A stretch of 64,000 bases of DNA. Origin: CADCUY01 sp964242735. GTDB taxonomy: Bacteria; Actinomycetota; Actinomycetes; Actinomycetales; Quadrisphaeraceae. Position 1 is the first letter of the stretch. Each line of letters starts with the position of its first letter. Both the position numbers and the translations under genes were made by a program. Shown in pieces: positions 27,081-36,085 of this stretch. The stretch covers positions 186,001-250,000 of the forward strand of contig CAXTAK010000003.1 of NCBI GenBank assembly GCA_964242735.1, in the 5' to 3' direction. The notes beneath the pieces were generated by a model that searched no databases, was not told the origin of the DNA, and saw only the letters and a list, made by a program, of their open reading frames with translations.

Positions 27081-27119
27081 GCGCGCGGCGGAGGCGCCCG
27101 ACGCCCGCGCGGGAGCGCC

Positions 27120-28649
27120 TCAGTGGGGGTTGTGGGACCCCAGGTCCTGCGTGTCCTGACGCACCTCGGTGAGGTCGCCGCTCCACAGCGTGTGGAACGT
27201 GCCCTCACGGTCGACCCGGGCGTAGGTGTGCGCGCCGAACAGGTCGCGCAGTCCCTGGACCAGGGAGGCGGGCAGGCGCTCGCGGCGCAGCCCGTCGTAG
27301 TACGCGAGCGCGCTCGCGAAGCCCGGGACCGGCACCCCGAGCTCCACCGCGGAGACCACCACGCGCCGCCACGCCTCCTGCGCGTCGGCGACCACCCGCG
27401 AGAAGTAGTCGTCGACCAGCAGCGAGGGCAGGTCGGCGTCGCGGTCGTACGCCTCCCTGATCCGGTCGAGGAACTTCGCGCGGATGATGCACCCCCCGCG
27501 CCAGATGGTGGCCATCGCGCCCTCGTCGACGTCCCAGCCGTACTGCTCGCTCGCCACGCGGATCTGGTCGAAGCCCTGCGCGTAGGCCACCAGCTTGGAC
27601 GCGTACAGGGCCTGGCGGACGTCGTCCACGTACTGCTGGCGCTCGTCGTCGCCGACCTCGCCCAGCGAGCCGCCGGTCGGCCCGGTCAGCACCCCGCGGG
27701 CGGGCCCGCGCTGCTCGGCGTGACCCGACAGCGCCCGCGCGAAGACCGCCTCGGCGATCCCGGAGACGGGCACGCCGAGGTCGAGCGCGGACTGCACCGT
27801 CCACCGCCCGGTGCCCTTCTGCTCGGCCTGGTCGACCACCAGGTCGACCAGGGGGGTCCCGGTGGCGGCGTCGACCTGGCGGAGGACCCGGGAGGTGATC
27901 TCGATGAGGAAGGAGTCCAGGTCGCCGGCGTTCCACTGCTCGAAGACGTCGGCGAGCTCGGCGGGGCTCAGGCCCAGGGCCTGGCGCATCAGGTCGTAGG
28001 ACTCCGCGATGAGCTGCATGTCGGCGTACTCGATGCCGTTGTGCACCATCTTCACGAAGTGGCCGGCGCCGTCGGGGCCGACGTAGGTGCAGCACGGGGT
28101 GCCGTCGACGACCGCGGCGATCGACTCGAGGATCGGCCCGAGCGCCTGGTACGACTCGCTCGAGCCCCCCGGCATGATCGACGGGCCGAGCAGCGCGCCC
28201 TCCTCGCCGCCGGAGACCCCGGTGCCGACGAAGTGCAGCCCGTGGGTGCGCAGCGCGGCCTCGCGGCGGCGCGTGTCCTCGAAGTGGGCGTTGCCGCCGT
28301 CGACGACGATGTCGCCGTCCTCCAGCAGCGGCACGAGGTCGTCGATGACGGCGTCCGTCGCGGGCCCCGCCTTCACCATGATCATCACGCGGCGGGGGCG
28401 CTTGAGGGAGGCGACGAAGCCGGCCAGGTCGACGCTGGGCACGAAGTCGCCCTCGCTGCCGTGCTCGGCGACCAGGTCGTCGACCTTCGCGTTGGTGCGG
28501 TTGTGCACGGCGACGACGTGCCCGCGGCTGGCGAAGTTGCGAGCCAGGTTGCGGCCCATCACCGCCAGGCCCGTCACGCCGATGTCGGCGCGGGCCTGCT
28601 GCGGGCCCGCCGCGGCCTGCGTGCTCTGCGACTCCGTGGTCTGCGTCAT
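27120..28649 (-). CDS. gnd: 6-phosphogluconate dehydrogenase (decarboxylating)
   Basis: Oxidises 6-phosphogluconate to ribulose 5-phosphate + CO2 with NADP+, the last oxidative step of the pentose phosphate pathway. The dinucleotide motif GLAVMGRNLARN, the substrate motif VSGGEEGALLGPSIMPGG and the catalytic GHFVKMVHNGIEYADMQ are all present. At 509 aa it is the long dimeric type. The N-terminal 25 residues are a Thr/Gln/Ala-rich extension before the Rossmann fold. ATG at 28649 is chosen; frames upstream run into repeat DNA. Confidence 0.96.
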   Translation of the reverse strand: MTQTTESQSTQAAAGPQQARADIGVTGLAVMGRNLARNFASRGHVVAVHNRTNAKVDDLVAEHGSEGDFVPSVDLAGFVASLKRPRRVMIMVKAGPATDAVIDDLVPLLEDGDIVVDGGNAHFEDTRRREAALRTHGLHFVGTGVSGGEEGALLGPSIMPGGSSESYQALGPILESIAAVVDGTPCCTYVGPDGAGHFVKMVHNGIEYADMQLIAESYDLMRQALGLSPAELADVFEQWNAGDLDSFLIEITSRVLRQVDAATGTPLVDLVVDQAEQKGTGRWTVQSALDLGVPVSGIAEAVFARALSGHAEQRGPARGVLTGPTGGSLGEVGDDERQQYVDDVRQALYASKLVAYAQGFDQIRVASEQYGWDVDEGAMATIWRGGCIIRAKFLDRIREAYDRDADLPSLLVDDYFSRVVADAQEAWRRVVVSAVELGVPVPGFASALAYYDGLRRERLPASLVQGLRDLFGAHTYARVDREGTFHTLWSGDLTEVRQDTQDLGSHNPH

Positions 28650-28767
28650 GGTCGTGATCCTGCCGCGAGCGGCCCCGTGGGCGCGAGCCCCCCTCGCTGG
28701 CGACGCGCTGGTGGTGGCGCGGGGACGGCGTCGGGGTGCGCTCGCGCCAGGCGGGCAGGCGCGGGTC

Positions 28768-28827
28768 GGCACCATCGCGGGGTGGACGCAGCGAGGCGGC
28801 ACCATCGCGAGGTGGACGCGGCGGGTG
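28768..28827. repeat. 30-bp tandem repeat, 2 copies
   Basis: Two adjacent copies of a 30-bp unit starting GGCACCATCGCG and containing GGTGGACGC lie at 28768-28797 and 28798-28827, matching at 25 of 30 positions. They sit between gnd and the divergent GGDEF gene. The period equals that of the unrelated-sequence repeat on the other side of gnd. Confidence 0.75.
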
Positions 28828-28920
28828 GTGCGCTCGCGTGAGGCGGGCTCGCGCTGCGCCGGGTGGGTGGTGCGCCACTCAACGGTGCGCCGGCGCCACC
28901 ACGGTGCCGACAACGACGGA

Positions 28921-30309
28921 GTGGAACTCCCGGCGGTCCTGGTGGGCCACGGGGCGCTGGTCCTCCTCGCGGTCGGCCTCGCGGCCGGCGGCGCCGTCGC
29001 CGGCCACGCCGCCCGCGCACCGCAGGACCGCGCCACCTGGGTCGCCACCGCCGCCGCCCTGCTGCTGCTCAGCGGCTCGGGGCTGGGCCGCCTCGGTGCC
29101 GGCACCCCGATCGGCCCGTGGTGGGCGTTGGTGGCGCACCTGCTCGGGTACGCGCTGCTGTTCGACGCACAGATGCGCCTGCTCAGCCAGCGCCTGCACA
29201 CGTGGTTGCCCGGCGCCGTCCTCGACATCCTCGGCGGGCTCGCCGTCGCCTGCGCCATCGGCTGGGCGCTGCTGCTGGGCCCCCTCCACGAGGTCTCCGG
29301 GTCGAGCACCGGGCAGTCGGTCGGGCTGGTCCTGCGCGCCAGCACCGGGCTGCTCATCCTCGCCTTCTCCGTCACGGCGCTGCTCTTCGGCCGCAGGAAC
29401 CGCGAGACCCGCTCGTGGCTCATGGCAGCGGTCGTGGCCCTGGTCGCCGCCGCGGACGCCGCCGCGGTGCACGCGGTGCTCGCCCGAGGCGCCGCCGACT
29501 CGATCGCCTCGGTGGCAGTGGGCCTGCTGGCGCCGCTGCTGCTCGTCGCAGCATCACGCGGCGTGGCACCGGGCCCCGACGAGCGCCGGGACGAGGGCAG
29601 CCACGTCCTCCTGGCGGCCCCGGTGGCCTACATGGTGGTCTGCGGGGTGGTGCTGGGATGGGCGCACTTCTCGGCGCTCCCCACCCCGGCGGTGCTCGCC
29701 GCGCTCACCGGGCTCGCCCTCGTCGCCACGAAGGTGGTGCTCGTCTTCGGCCGGATCACGGCGCTGAACACCAGCCAGCGCCAGGCGGTGACCGACGAGC
29801 TGACCGGCCTGGGCAACCGCAGGGCGCTCGGCAGCGCCCTGGCACCGGTCGACGACGGTGCCACGGCCTCCCTCGTGCTGATCGACCTCGACGGCTTCAA
29901 GGGCGTCAACGACGCTCTGGGCCATGCGGCCGGTGACCACCTGCTGCAACTGGTGGCGCAGCGCCTGCGGTCGGGAGTCCGCGACTCCGAGCAGGTGGCC
30001 CGTCAGGGCGGCGACGAGTTCGCGCTGGTGCTGCCCGGCGTGGACGCGGGGGCCGCCGCCGCCCGGGCCCGGCTGCTCGTCGCCTCCCTGTGCGAGCCGT
30101 ACGACCTGGGCGGGCGTGCCGTGGTGGTCGCCGCCAGCGCCGGGGTGGCTGCTGCCCCGGAGCACGGCCGCAGCGCCGAGGACCTGCTCCGCCGGGCGGA
30201 TGCGGCGATGTACGCCGCGAAGGCCTCCGGCTGCGGAGTCGTGGTGCACGAACCCGACGCCCACGCGCCCGACGTGCGCCAGGAGCGGCACGCCCGAGCG
30301 CTCCACTGA
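28921..30309 (+). CDS. membrane-bound diguanylate cyclase (GGDEF)
   Basis: Predicted to make cyclic di-GMP from two GTP. The N-terminal two thirds has about eight hydrophobic helices (residues 5-285) with no recognised sensor family. A GGDEF domain follows, starting TDELTGLGNRRAL, with the active-site GGDEF intact and ASAGVAAAPEHG near the end. At the inhibitory-site position the sequence is R-D-S-E instead of RxxD, so product inhibition may be weak. GTG at 28921 gives 462 aa; a start somewhat upstream is possible because the frame is open there. Confidence 0.9.
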   Translation: MELPAVLVGHGALVLLAVGLAAGGAVAGHAARAPQDRATWVATAAALLLLSGSGLGRLGAGTPIGPWWALVAHLLGYALLFDAQMRLLSQRLHTWLPGAVLDILGGLAVACAIGWALLLGPLHEVSGSSTGQSVGLVLRASTGLLILAFSVTALLFGRRNRETRSWLMAAVVALVAAADAAAVHAVLARGAADSIASVAVGLLAPLLLVAASRGVAPGPDERRDEGSHVLLAAPVAYMVVCGVVLGWAHFSALPTPAVLAALTGLALVATKVVLVFGRITALNTSQRQAVTDELTGLGNRRALGSALAPVDDGATASLVLIDLDGFKGVNDALGHAAGDHLLQLVAQRLRSGVRDSEQVARQGGDEFALVLPGVDAGAAAARARLLVASLCEPYDLGGRAVVVAASAGVAAAPEHGRSAEDLLRRADAAMYAAKASGCGVVVHEPDAHAPDVRQERHARALH

Positions 30310-30568
30310 CCTCCGCGGGGACGCCTCCGCCTCACCCGACAGCGGATCGTCGAGCGGACGAGCTCCCTGACGGCATCGCCTCCTCGCGCGGGACGCCATC
30401 GGGTCTGCGGCCTCATGGCGACCCTCGAGACCAGCTCCGCACCCGCCGGTCCATCTACCGGCCACGCCCCCCGGGTCACCGCGGCCACCGCGGCAGGCTG
30501 CTTCTGGGCGGAGCGCCGGCGAGCTCGCAGGGCTGATGGGCCCTGCGCGCCGACCAGCCCGGAGTGGT

Positions 30569-32119
30569 TCAGTCGTCGGGGGGTGGACGCTGGGCGCGCT
30601 CCCCAGGCGCGCGGGCGCGGGCCACTGCGTCGGGAGTGAACGCAGGGCCGGTGACCGCAGGGCCGGTGACCGCGGGGTCCGTGACCGCGGGGCCGGTGAC
30701 CGCGGGGCCGGTGACCGCGGGGCCGGTGACCGCGGGGCCGGTGACCGCGGGGCCGGTGACCGCGCCGAGGACCAGCTGGCGGCCGAGCCGGTCCGCGGAG
30801 CGCTCGGCGACCCGGCGTGGCAGCAGCAGCCACCGCTGGTCGGGATCGACCCACCGCGGCGCACGCAGCTGTGGCACCCCCTCGACCATGCGGACCGCCC
30901 AGGTGCCCACCTCGATGGCGGTGTGGTGGGGACCGCAGGCGAGCACCAGGCCGTCGACGTCCGTCAGGCCACCAGCGGCCCAGGAAGTGACGTGGTGCCC
31001 CTCCAGCTGAGCGGACGGCGCTCCGCACCCGGGGATGACGCACCCGCCGTCACGGGCCAGCAGGGCGCGGCGCTGGGCCGCGCTGACGCACCGCACTGAC
31101 CGGCCGAGCCGCAGCACCGCCCCCGACGGGGCCATGAGCACCGCCTGCAGCGCGGCGTCGGCCCGCAACCGGCGGAGCACGGCGGCGCTGATCGGGCCAC
31201 CGGTCTGCTCGCACACCGCCCGCCCGGCGCCCGGCCTGTCGAGCAGCTGGTCGACGGTGGCGTGCACGATGATCCGGGGCGGTTCCCCACCGCGGGACCC
31301 CGCCTGGCTCGCGCCCTGGCGGGCCAGCACCCCGAGGGCGTCGGCCCGGCGCTGCCCGGGCGTCCGGTCGTCGACGACCCGGATGCTGCCCTGCCCCTGT
31401 GCAGCGTCGGCCTCCACCGCGGCCGTGGGGGCGGCGAAGTGGGCGACCGCGGCCGTGAGCTGCGCCCCCGCCACGGGGTCGAGCTGCCCGCGCACGAGCA
31501 CCATGCCCGTGGAGTCGGGCGTGATCGTGAGGTGGCGGCGGGCGAAGGCGTCGGGGTCGAACCCGCGCTCCGCTCGGGACGGATCGATGCGGTCGAGCAC
31601 CCGGCCGGCCAGGTGCTCGCACTCACCGGGCCGGAATGTTCTCGACTGCTCGGAGAGGAAGGCGTCGATGGCGCCCGCGTGCTCACGGCGCAGGAGCGTG
31701 GGTAGCCGGTCGAGCACGCGCACCGCCACGTCGACGTGGCCGGTGCCCACCTCGCCCGCGGCGAGCGCCGCTCCGAGGGCGGGCAGCTCCCCACCGTCCG
31801 GGTCGGTCGCCCGCGCCGCCTCGACATCGGCTCGAGCGCGCCCGTGCGGCACCCGGAGCCGCCAGGACAGCAGCGCGGCGACCGACGTCGCCCCCAAGGT
31901 CCCGGCCTCACCCTCCGACAGGGACCGCACGAGGGCCAGGTGCCCGGCGTCGGCCACTCGCCGCACCTGCGCCAGCTGCTCGATCGCCCGCGCCCGCTGC
32001 TCCGGCGACAGGACCCATGCCCGCGCGTCGGCGCACTCGACCACGCGGGTCGCGATGTCGCCCAGGTCGGCGAGCAGGCGCAGCAGCTCCGGCTGCGGCG
32101 CCACGGCAGGATCGAACAC
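30569..32119 (-). CDS. DUF222/HNH endonuclease domain protein with repeat tail
   Basis: A 516-aa member of the actinobacterial DUF222-HNH family, often multi-copy and of unknown role. The N-terminal helical DUF222 region spans about residues 20-330. The HNH nuclease follows with CVIPGCGAPSAQLEGHHV, WAAGGLTDVDGLVLACGPHH and the two zinc-type Cys residues. The C terminus carries eight copies of the pentapeptide VTGPA (one VTDPA), encoded by a 15-bp tandem repeat. GTG at 32119 is chosen because a TAGACT box sits 7 nt upstream and upstream residues are not family-like. Confidence 0.85.
   Translation of the reverse strand: MFDPAVAPQPELLRLLADLGDIATRVVECADARAWVLSPEQRARAIEQLAQVRRVADAGHLALVRSLSEGEAGTLGATSVAALLSWRLRVPHGRARADVEAARATDPDGGELPALGAALAAGEVGTGHVDVAVRVLDRLPTLLRREHAGAIDAFLSEQSRTFRPGECEHLAGRVLDRIDPSRAERGFDPDAFARRHLTITPDSTGMVLVRGQLDPVAGAQLTAAVAHFAAPTAAVEADAAQGQGSIRVVDDRTPGQRRADALGVLARQGASQAGSRGGEPPRIIVHATVDQLLDRPGAGRAVCEQTGGPISAAVLRRLRADAALQAVLMAPSGAVLRLGRSVRCVSAAQRRALLARDGGCVIPGCGAPSAQLEGHHVTSWAAGGLTDVDGLVLACGPHHTAIEVGTWAVRMVEGVPQLRAPRWVDPDQRWLLLPRRVAERSADRLGRQLVLGAVTGPAVTGPAVTGPAVTGPAVTGPAVTDPAVTGPAVTGPAFTPDAVARARAPGERAQRPPPDD
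30651..30770. repeat. 15-bp tandem repeat, 8 copies, inside the HNH gene
   Basis: The plus-strand unit GTGACCGCGGGGCCG starts every 15 bases at 30651, 30666, 30681, 30696, 30711, 30726, 30741 and 30756. On the coding strand it encodes Val-Thr-Gly-Pro-Ala. The multiple of three keeps the frame open if copy number changes. The copy starting at 30681 corresponds to the VTDPA variant region. Confidence 0.9.
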
Positions 32120-32126
32120 GTGTAGC

Positions 32127-32132
32127 AGTCTA
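32127..32132 (-). promoter_or_regulatory. -10-like box of a probable leaderless promoter (HNH gene)
   Basis: TAGACT on the minus strand ends 7 nt before the GTG at 32119, without a Shine-Dalgarno between. Confidence 0.45.
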
Positions 32133-32339
32133 GGGGAGCTGGCGCCGCGGCGAGCTGCACCGGTGGGGCCCTGTGGACGACGCGTCCGGGGAGGGGTCTG
32201 GTGATCCGCACCAGACGGGCAGACGAGGGGAGGCGTCCGCCGGCTGCACCGCCCGCGTCGAGCAGCGGCCGCCGCGCACCGCACACCGCGCACCGCGCAC
32301 GCTCGGCCGGCGAGGGCGTGGCGGGGATGGATCGTCGCG

Positions 32340-32627
32340 GTGGCGCTCGGCGTCCTGCCGGTGCTGTCCGCCGAGGGCCTGCTGCACCGCGCCTGGGACG
32401 ACGTGCTGGAGCTCCTCGTGCCCGCCGTGGCCCTCCTGGCGGTGGTCGGGTGGCGCGTCGCGCTGTCCGTGCCCGTGCTGGCGGTGGCAGCCGTGGCGTG
32501 CAGACCCCGCCGGGGGATGTACGGGTGGATCGGCCCGCGCCGGGGCGAGCGCCGGCGCGGGAGCCACCGGCTGGAGGCCGGCGTCCGCCCGGTGCGACGC
32601 CAGCCGTCACGCCGACCCGCCCCCTAG
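32340..32627 (+). CDS. small hypothetical membrane protein
   Basis: A 95-aa product with a hydrophobic region of two close helices (LLVPAVALLAVVGWRVAL then VPVLAVAAVAC) followed by an Arg-rich tail (RRGERRRGSHR), consistent with a small inner-membrane protein. No family recognised. It ends 10 nt before the oxidoreductase start; the tail overlaps that gene's likely promoter box, which lowers confidence. Confidence 0.4.
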   Translation: MALGVLPVLSAEGLLHRAWDDVLELLVPAVALLAVVGWRVALSVPVLAVAAVACRPRRGMYGWIGPRRGERRRGSHRLEAGVRPVRRQPSRRPAP

Positions 32628-32630
32628 TGT
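32625..32630 (+). promoter_or_regulatory. -10-like box of a probable leaderless promoter (Gfo/Idh/MocA gene)
   Basis: TAGTGT ends 7 nt before the GTG at 32638, with no Shine-Dalgarno between. Confidence 0.45.
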
Positions 32631-32637
32631 CGGGCAG

Positions 32638-33657
32638 GTGGCGGGGTGGGGGCTGGTCGGGGCGAGCAGCATCGCGGCGACGTCGATCATCCCCGCGGTG
32701 CGGGCGCAACCGGGCAGCGACGTCGTCGCCGTCCACTCCCGCTCGGCCGAGCGCGGGGCGGCGTACGCGCGGGAGCACGGCATCGCCCGCTCGTACGCCG
32801 ACCTCGGCGAGCTGCTCGCCGACCCCGCCGTGGACGCCGTCTACGTCAGCACCGCGAACGACCGCCACCACGACGAGGTGCTGGCCGCGGCCGCGGCGGG
32901 CCGGCACGTGCTGTGCGAGAAGCCCCTGGCGCTGAGCGTCGCCGACGCCGAGCGCATGGTCGCGGCGTGCCGTGACGCCGGGGTGGTCATGGCCACCCAC
33001 CACGGTCGCCGCCACGACGCCGCCCTGGTCGAGGCCCGCGAGGTCATCGCGTCGGGCCGCCTCGGGCGGTCGCTCGCCGCGCGCACCGTGACCGCGGTGC
33101 TGCTGCCCGAGCACCTGCGCACCTGGCGCCTGCGTCCGGCCGCGACGGGCGGCGGCGCCGCGCTCGACGTCCTGGTCCACGACGCCGACACGCTGCGGTT
33201 CCTCACCGGCGAGGAGCCCGTCGCCGTGACCGCCACCGCGGCAGCGCGCGGCCTGGCCCGCGTCAGCGGTGCGACGGGGGTGGATGCGGTGGACGACACG
33301 ACCGCCGGGGTCCTGGAGATGGCCAGCGGACTGCTCGCGTCGTTCCTCGTCAGCTTCACCGTCCCCCACGGCCAGACGGCGGTGGAGGTGCACGGCGAGG
33401 CCGGCTCGCTGGTCGCCCAGCGGGCGCGCACGTCGCCGTCCACCCTGGTGCTGCGCTCGCCCGCAGGCGAGGAGCGCCTGCCGGTGCCGGACGCCCCGCC
33501 GGGTGGGGTGGGCACCGTCGGGGCCTTCGAGGCCGCCGTGCGGGGGGAGGGCACGCCGAGCGCCAGCGGCGAGGACGGGCTCGCGTCGCTGGGGGTGGCG
33601 CTCGGCGCGCTGGAATCGGCCCGCACCGGACGGCGGTTCGTGCTGACCAGGGGCTGA
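32638..33657 (+). CDS. Gfo/Idh/MocA family oxidoreductase
   Basis: NAD(P)-dependent dehydrogenase of 339 aa, probably acting on a sugar or inositol. The Rossmann fold starts WGLVGASSIAAT, and the family signatures VDAVYVSTANDRHHDEVL and HVLCEKPLALS (catalytic Lys of the EKP motif, near residue 95) are clear. GGAALDVLVHDADTLRFL carries the conserved Asp and His. The C-terminal beta-sheet domain (about 120-330) forms the substrate pocket. GTG at 32638 lies immediately before the first strand, so the start is secure. No pathway partner is adjacent. Confidence 0.9.
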   Translation: MAGWGLVGASSIAATSIIPAVRAQPGSDVVAVHSRSAERGAAYAREHGIARSYADLGELLADPAVDAVYVSTANDRHHDEVLAAAAAGRHVLCEKPLALSVADAERMVAACRDAGVVMATHHGRRHDAALVEAREVIASGRLGRSLAARTVTAVLLPEHLRTWRLRPAATGGGAALDVLVHDADTLRFLTGEEPVAVTATAAARGLARVSGATGVDAVDDTTAGVLEMASGLLASFLVSFTVPHGQTAVEVHGEAGSLVAQRARTSPSTLVLRSPAGEERLPVPDAPPGGVGTVGAFEAAVRGEGTPSASGEDGLASLGVALGALESARTGRRFVLTRG

Positions 33658-33829
33658 CGCGCCCGCTCGCACCGTGACGAGGACCCCACCCACGTCGTCC
33701 ACGACCCCGTCGCGGTGGCGCGTCCGCCCCCACCCTCCGCGAACGTCCACAGGGACGTCGTGGACAGGGACGTCGACCGAGGGATGTCCGGTCGACCGAG
33801 GCCGACGGCGCCGCGCAGCACGTGGGGGG

Positions 33830-34288
33830 CAACGTCGCCTCCAGGGCCACGAGACCTGGTACCGGGTGACCGGTGACCTCACCGCCGCGGCGCGTCCCGG
33901 CGTCCCGGTCCCCGGTGGTCGTCCTGCACGGCGGGCCGGGGCGGCTCACGACTGCACCCTCGCGGTGGCCGGGCTGGCCCGTGACGGGCGGGCCGTCGTC
34001 CACCACGACCAGCGGGGGTGCGGCCGGAGCCGTTCGTCGCGGATCTGGAGGACCCGCACGACGGACGATCGTCGACCGCCTCGCGGGGATCACCGCGCCG
34101 ACCCTGGTGGTCGCAGGCGCCCACGACGAGGCCGCGCCCGTCACGTGGGCCCCCTCGTCGAGCGCATCCCCGGTGCGCGAGCCCACGTCGTCCCCGACTC
34201 CAGCCACGTGCCGCACGTGGAGGAGCCCGACGCCCTCCTCGGCGTCGTCGGGGCCTTCCTGAGCGAGGACGACCGGAGGACGGCATGA
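33830..34288 (+). pseudogene. decayed proline iminopeptidase-like alpha/beta hydrolase
   Basis: Pieces of one protein appear in alternating frames: QGHETWYRVTGDL, then SPVVVLHGGPG in another frame, then LAVAGLARDGRAVVHHDQRG back in the first, then DRLAGITAPTLVVAGAHDE, and finally HVGPLVERIPGARAHVVPDSSHVPHVEEPDALL. These are the start, oxyanion (HGGPG) and C-terminal acid/His regions of a proline-iminopeptidase-type hydrolase. The nucleophile-elbow region is deleted and at least four frame changes are present. About 150 of an expected 290 or so codons remain. Its stop overlaps the permease pseudogene ATG as ATGA, the relic of a translationally coupled operon. Confidence 0.75.
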
Positions 34289-35276
34289 GACAGGCGCGCA
34301 CGAGCAGCACCACCGGCACGACCACCGCCGGCTCCGCCGAGGGCGACCTCGCGAGCTCCGGCCACGAGCGGGAGCCGCGCAGCACGCCGTCGACCACCGA
34401 CCTCGTCGTCCACGGCTCGGTGCTCATGGTGCCCATCGCCCCGTGGGCGATCCACGGCACCGTCGACGACGCGGCCTCGGGCACGGTCCCGTTCGTCCAC
34501 CTCACCGGCCTCGTGACGGTGATCTTCACGGTGGTCTCGTACGGGCAGGTGTCGCGGGCCCCGTCGCCGGGTCGGTGTGCTCCTACGTCGGGCGCGGTCT
34601 GGACCAGCTGGGCTTCATGGCGGGCACCTCTCCCGACGTGCCCCGGTACGTCTGGATCGTCGTCTTCCTCGTCATCGACACCGCGATCGACGACGTCGGC
34701 ATCTCGTTCACCGCCGCCGTCGACCGCCTGTTCCTGGCCGCCGAGCTGCTGTTCGTGGCGACGTCGTCATCGCGGTGGTGGCGATCAGCGGTCGCACGGA
34801 CGGCGCCCGCTCCACCACCGCCCCCTCGTCGACGGCGGCGACATCACGCCGGCCGTGGTCGCGACGGCGCTGTCGATCTCGGTGCTGACCTCGGCTCCGA
34901 CGGCATCGCCACCCTGTCGGAGGAGGCCGAGGGCGGACGCCGCAGCGCCGGCACCGCCATGGTGGTCGCCCTGCTCGTCGGCGCCCTCACGCTGGCGCTG
35001 GGCCTGTTCTCCGTCGGGCAGATCGGCTCGACCACCGCGCTGGTGGACTTCAGCGCCCTCACCGCCCCCCTGTTCCTGCGCGCTTCGGTGATCGGTCACC
35101 ACGCGGTGCGGAGCAGGAGCCGCCGATGGCAGCTGCACCTGGTGGTGCCGGTCATCGGGTTCCTGGTCATCGGCCACGTGCTGCTGAACGCCGGGACGCC
35201 GGCCCAGGTCGGTGGGCTCGTGCGGGTGGCACGCGGCGGCGGTGCCGGTGGGCGCCGGGCCCGCTGCCGGGTGAGG
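34285..35276 (+). pseudogene. decayed APC-family amino-acid permease
   Basis: Remnants of an amino-acid/polyamine permease: STTDLVVHGSVLMVPIAPW and VTVIFTVVSYGQVSRA (helices 1-2) in one frame, then AGSVCSYVGRGLDQLGFMAG and VPRYVWIVVFLVIDTAI in a second frame, a further shift near 34765-34900, then SDGIATLSEEAEGG, GSTTALVDFSALTAPLFL and HLVVPVIGFLVIGHVLLNA. Helices 7-10 are missing, apparently by deletion after the SEEAEGG segment. About 330 codons remain of the usual 480-500. It directly follows, and was once coupled to, the peptidase pseudogene, which suggests a lost peptide/amino-acid scavenging unit. Confidence 0.75.
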
Positions 35277-35287
35277 GGCCCCGAGCC

Positions 35288-35980
35288 TCACGGACGCCGC
35301 GTCGGACCCTCCTGGCGCTCCTGTGCAGCGCCGACGTGGCGCTCCAGCCAGGCGTTCAGCGGCGCCCCACCCTCGAAGGCGGCCAGGACGTCGTCCCGCA
35401 GCCCCGAGGACGCCAACCGGTCGGCACCGGTGATCGTCGTGGCCGCCACCAGGCCCTTCAACCGCATCAGCTCCACGTGCGGGTGGTCGCGGTCGACCCC
35501 GCGCGGGGCCGTCGTCAGCGGCTGCGCGCCACCGGGACCCACCTCCAGGCCGGACGCCTCCACGGCGTCGAGGGCGTCCTGGAGCGCGGTGGCGACCGCC
35601 TCGTCGTCCAGCGCCTCCCGGTAGCGGGCGAGCTGGTCGCGGCTCATCACGTAGGCGCCGGTCGCGACCAGCAGGCCAGCGGCGTCGAGGTGGACGTAGG
35701 CGACGGTGCCGCCCAGACCCTCGTGCACGGCCCCGTGCTGGGCCTTGTACGGGCGCTTGTCGCTGCTGAAGCGGACGTCGCGGTTCATCCGGAAGACGTG
35801 CCACGGCTGCAGGCGGGCGGGCAGCGAGGCGAGCATCGCCGCCATCGGCTCGCGCACGGCGGCGTCGAGGACGTCGCGGTGGGCGTGCACGTAGTCGCGG
35901 GTGTTGTCGTGCGCGAGGCCGGCGAAGAAGGCGGTCGCCGCGGGCGGGAAACCGGTGAAGCCGTCAGGAACTGCGCTCAT
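35288..35980 (-). CDS. DUF2461 domain-containing protein
   Basis: A 230-aa member of the DUF2461 (TIGR02453) family, whose function is unknown. Signatures include FPPAATAFFAGLAHDNTRDYVHAH (family equivalent of FLxxLxxNNxRxWF), MNRDVRFSSDKRPYKAQHGA and YVHLDAAGLLVATGAYVM. ATG at 35980 (MSAVPDGFTGF) is preferred; an upstream in-frame start would add nine unconserved residues. It lies next to the permease pseudogene and upstream of the toxin-antitoxin remnant. Confidence 0.85.
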   Translation of the reverse strand: MSAVPDGFTGFPPAATAFFAGLAHDNTRDYVHAHRDVLDAAVREPMAAMLASLPARLQPWHVFRMNRDVRFSSDKRPYKAQHGAVHEGLGGTVAYVHLDAAGLLVATGAYVMSRDQLARYREALDDEAVATALQDALDAVEASGLEVGPGGAQPLTTAPRGVDRDHPHVELMRLKGLVAATTITGADRLASSGLRDDVLAAFEGGAPLNAWLERHVGAAQERQEGPTRRP

Positions 35981-36085
35981 CGGACCCGTGCCCCGCTCAT
36001 GCCCCACCGTCCCACGACGCCCTCCTCCTGGAACAGGCGCTGCACCCCTCGGAAGAGCTCGGCGACACCCTTCACCACGCGCTCC

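Noticed and set aside
30528..30545. CAGGGC/GCCCTG hairpin between the GGDEF and HNH genes as terminator
   Set aside because: Six-base stem without U-tract; in this GC content such stems are common by chance.
33772..33801. GTCGACCGAGG direct repeat (11 bp, 33772 and 33791) before the iminopeptidase remnant
   Set aside because: Could be an old operator, but the neighbouring genes are dead and the repeat is too short to support a call.
36010..36085. Possible further toxin sequence downstream of the vapC remnant
   Set aside because: No convincing PIN-like residues in any frame; left as intergenic.
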